Shown here piece by piece: positions 61,915-64,000 of a stretch of 64,000 nt of DNA (its first letter is position 1; each line of letters starts with the position of its first letter). The translations under genes were made by a program, and so were the position numbers. The notes under the pieces are model-generated. The model saw only the letters and a program-made list of their open reading frames with translations. It had not been told where the DNA came from and did not search any database. Location of the stretch: positions 1 to 64,000 of the forward strand of contig CBDCVQ010000005.1 of assembly GCA_965223165.1 (NCBI GenBank). The letters run 5' to 3'. Origin of the DNA: JABDMH01 sp965223165 (GTDB lineage Bacteria; Bacteroidota; Bacteroidia; Chitinophagales; Saprospiraceae).

Positions 61915-62994
61915 ATGAAAAGAACCCATTTACACTGGTGTATTTTTTTCTTGGTGATATCCGTTGGCGGTCTACGGGCCCAGGATATCCACTTTTCGCA
62001 ATTCTACATGTCGCCGCTTAATCTCAATCCGGCGATGACAGGTGTCATGAATTGCAACACGAGGTTTGTGGCCAATTTTCGCAATCAGTGGGCTAGTATC
62101 CTCGGATCCAATGCCTTCAACACCTACTCAGCTTCGTATGATCAAAAGATACCGGTCGGACGATATGACTACTTTGGTATCGGTGGTACGCTATGGGGAG
62201 ATGTCGCTGGTGAAGCGGACTTTCAAACCCTCCAGGCCAGGATCTCCGGATCCTACAGCCGGCGTATGGGTGGTGACCGGGATCTGGCGCATTATCTCGT
62301 ATTTGGTGCCGACGCAGGCATTTCTCAGCGATCCATTGACTTCCTAAAGCTTCGCTTTGGCACCCAGCATGACGGCAACGGCGGATTTGATCCCGATCTA
62401 CCAAGTGGAGAAAGCATCGCACGGGACAATTTTGTCTTTGCCGACATCTCCGCGGGGTTTCTGTGGTTTACCGTACTGGACAAGTACAATAGCTTCTACG
62501 CGGGCGCTGCCTATCACCATCTAAATAGTCCGGATGTTTCCTTCACGCAGGACAGCATCGTGCCTCTGTTCTCCAAATACACCTTTCACGGAGGTGGCGA
62601 GTTTAGGGTAGCCGAGTCCATCGGATTGGTACCTGGGGTGGTGGCCTTCAAGCAGGGGCCTTCCTTCTTGCTTAATCTCGGGACATCCGTGCGCTTTACG
62701 CTGGCTCAGGACAATTTTACCTCCAATACGTTTCAGATTGGTGCATGGGTGCGCATGGTCAATAACTACCTGGCAGGAACACCCGACGGTTCGCCTGGTT
62801 CATCTTCCCTCGGAGCGGATGCGGTCATCTTCTCCACGAGGTTTCAGTATCAGAATCTGGGCATCGGCTTCTCCTACGATTGGAATGTATCTGATCTCAA
62901 GGTGGCCAGCAATGGCAACGGTGCTTTCGAATTGTCGCTGGTCTACACCATTTGCGGCACGGAAAACAGAGGGGTCTACTGCCCCAGTTTCTAG
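61915..62994 (+). CDS. PorP/SprF family type IX secretion outer-membrane protein
   Basis: A 359-residue outer-membrane beta-barrel of the PorP/SprF family, which supports T9SS export and gliding. The signal peptide is HWCIFFLVISVGGLRAQ, followed by the family start DIHFSQFYMSPLNLNPAMTG and then RFVANFRNQWASIL. The body has many alternating strands, for example YDYFGIGGTLWGDVAGEADF and DKYNSFYAGAAYHHLN. The C-terminal strand is GAFELSLVYTICG. It fits the two T9SS cargo proteins in this window. It is monocistronic and not next to a gldK-like PorK operon here. Confidence 0.93.
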   Translation: MKRTHLHWCIFFLVISVGGLRAQDIHFSQFYMSPLNLNPAMTGVMNCNTRFVANFRNQWASILGSNAFNTYSASYDQKIPVGRYDYFGIGGTLWGDVAGEADFQTLQARISGSYSRRMGGDRDLAHYLVFGADAGISQRSIDFLKLRFGTQHDGNGGFDPDLPSGESIARDNFVFADISAGFLWFTVLDKYNSFYAGAAYHHLNSPDVSFTQDSIVPLFSKYTFHGGGEFRVAESIGLVPGVVAFKQGPSFLLNLGTSVRFTLAQDNFTSNTFQIGAWVRMVNNYLAGTPDGSPGSSSLGADAVIFSTRFQYQNLGIGFSYDWNVSDLKVASNGNGAFELSLVYTICGTENRGVYCPSF

Positions 62995-63197
62995 TGCAGC
63001 GCAGTAGGCGGCTCAAGGGCGCCCACCGGGAGACATCATCTCGGTCCGATCAAAAAAAGATACACGAGCACACTTTGTTTAACCAGGCTAATTGGTGAGG
63101 GAATGTAGCCGCCGTTTTCCAGGCCACGTGATTTTTCCTAAATTACGTGCCCCACACTCTTCGCTACATTCAATGACCAAGAAAACACTAAACACAC

Positions 63198-63647
63198 ATG
63201 TTTGGCAAAAAGACTGAATCTCAAATGACACCAGCGAAAACAAACAATTCCCTCCTCCACAACAGCTTAGTGCAAGGCTCCAGACTGGAAGGCAATGTGA
63301 CCTCCGAAAACGACTTTCGCATCGACGGCGAGTTTGTCGGAAATCTGAAATGTAAAGCCCGGGTGATCATTGGCCCAGCCGGTGACTTCAAGGGAGAGAT
63401 TGAATGTGAAAATGCCATCATTGAGGGCAAACTCAAAGGCAAGTTGCTGATCCACCAAGTATTAGAAGTACGAGAAGGCGCCTTTATCGAGGGAGATGTC
63501 AACACCAATAAGTTGATGGTCCAGGCAGGATCTGTGTTTGACGTCAAGTGCAATATGGGAGACAAGCAGCGACTCCGTCCGGCCGCAGCGGATGAAGGGG
63601 AAGAAGAGGCCGTGCTCTCCGAGATCGAAAATGGACAGTTCGAATAA
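63198..63647 (+). CDS. Bactofilin (polymer-forming cytoskeletal protein)
   Basis: A 149-residue bactofilin. The core beta-helix starts LVQGSRLEGNVTSENDFRIDG and continues with repeats such as GEFVGNLKCKARVIIGPAGDFKGEIECENAIIEGKLKGKL, ending in IEGDVNTNKLMVQAGSVFDVKC. An N-terminal unstructured part and an acidic tail (DEGEEEAV) flank it. Bactofilins form filaments near the membrane that help shape and division. It overlaps atpZ by 17 bp, a common Bacteroidota order (bactofilin, AtpZ, then ATP synthase). Confidence 0.93.
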   Translation: MFGKKTESQMTPAKTNNSLLHNSLVQGSRLEGNVTSENDFRIDGEFVGNLKCKARVIIGPAGDFKGEIECENAIIEGKLKGKLLIHQVLEVREGAFIEGDVNTNKLMVQAGSVFDVKCNMGDKQRLRPAAADEGEEEAVLSEIENGQFE

Positions 63648-63867
63648 GGACAAAAAGAAACTGCTAGACGACAAGTCGGCTAAAACCTACCTGCGATATT
63701 CGGGCATGGCGTTTCAGATCGCCGGCTACATCATTGTAGGGGTTTTGTTGGGCCGGCAACTCGACAAGTACTTCGAGACCCAAAAGCCCTACTTCACTGC
63801 CCTGCTCTCGATCCTCTTTCTTGCCGCTTATTTCATTAAATTAGTTTCTGATTTGAGCCGTAAATAA
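63631..63867 (+). CDS. AtpZ/AtpI family F0F1-ATPase assembly protein
   Basis: A 78-residue protein with a basic N-terminus (SSNKDKKKLLDDK) and two membrane helices (about 28-45 and 52-72: GMAFQIAGYIIVGVLLG and FTALLSILFLAAYF). This is the AtpZ/AtpI pattern; members assist ATP synthase c-ring assembly or ion supply. The ATG at 63631 lies inside the bactofilin gene with 17 bp overlap, indicating translational coupling. A longer frame from 63538 is not used. The atp operon is expected to the right. Confidence 0.85.
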   Translation: MDSSNKDKKKLLDDKSAKTYLRYSGMAFQIAGYIIVGVLLGRQLDKYFETQKPYFTALLSILFLAAYFIKLVSDLSRK

Positions 63868-63891
63868 GAGCAACTCTCCTCAATCTCGTAG

Positions 63892-64000
63892 ATGCAGGTC
63901 AAGAAGTTTTATGTCTGGCTGACTGCCCTGACATTGGGCTGCCTCGCCATCGCCTATGGGCTCCAGCATATCCCTGGTTTTGAAGACAGCTTTGCGCTAT
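63892..64000 (+). CDS. Partial membrane protein before the ATP synthase operon
   Basis: An ATG at 63892 opens a frame to the window edge (36 residues seen). It starts MQVKKFYVWLTALTLGCL, a basic stub plus one hydrophobic helix. In other Bacteroidota a small membrane protein sits between atpZ and atpB, and this position fits. The family cannot be named from this part. Confidence 0.7.
   Translation, partial: MQVKKFYVWLTALTLGCLAIAYGLQHIPGFEDSFAL

Noticed and set aside
63020..63058. Terminator after porP
   Set aside because: The stem is bulged and the following run is A rather than T on the plus strand.

Overview
The window looks like a chromosomal segment of a Bacteroidota bacterium, probably a marine or aquatic Saprospiria/Lewinella-like lineage. 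The evidence is a PorP/SprF-family outer-membrane protein, two large secreted proteins with type IX secretion (T9SS) C-terminal sorting domains, GSCFA, DUF3467, DUF4159, DUF4197, DUF4199 and BatA-type proteins, few Shine-Dalgarno sequences, and several -7 elements of the Bacteroidota form TAnnTTTG. Base composition is about half GC by eye. The exact genus is inference.

Layout. 1-5.6 kb: truncated aminotransferase, DUF3467, a small anchored protein, a PspC-like protein, rsmE-DUF4159, then rseP-hscB. 5.6-6.0 kb: tRNA-Leu(CAG) followed by a tandem array whose units repeat the 5' part of that tRNA. 6.2-10.9 kb: a giant cysteine-rich HYR-repeat T9SS protein. 11.2-13.7 kb: an intact IS21-family element with a 5-bp target duplication. 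14.0-14.9 kb: a two-gene module with a HEPN-like member. 15.5-16.05 kb: tRNA-Leu(CAA) with a second array of the same kind. 16.5-20 kb: an Asp-box T9SS protein and an AAA/DUF234 ATPase. 20.1-28.9 kb: hemJ, a BatA/VWA protein, a dihydroorotase homologue without metal ligands, a DUF4199-glycosyltransferase-gmhA-gmhB operon, a hydroxy-acid oxidase and queE. 28.9-37.5 kb: a Dna2-like nuclease-helicase with a glycerate kinase, a BASS transporter, a DUF937/OmpA protein and a retropepsin-PDZ protease. 37.5-38.7 kb: a foldback MITE-like element and a partial copy. 38.7-53.3 kb: CMD protein, pcrA-like helicase, queG, DUF4197, folB, acyl-CoA dehydrogenase, OmpA protein, phoH-aroA, monooxygenase-like protein and aroB, PBP1A. 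53.3-64 kb: HEAT/cyclophilin lipoprotein, gcvT-regulator, amidohydrolase, GSCFA, an unknown gene paired with a trypsin/zinc-ribbon/YbjN-like fusion, porP, then bactofilin-atpZ leading toward an expected ATP synthase operon.

Most of the window is housekeeping: shikimate (aroA, aroB), queuosine (queE, queG), heptose (gmhA, gmhB), folate (folB), haem (hemJ), glycine cleavage (gcvT) and the cell wall (PBP1A). The accessory part is concentrated at 5.6-20 kb. The most unusual structure is the pair of tRNA-Leu arrays. Their unit bodies are shared, but each array carries the 5' stub of its own neighbouring tRNA.
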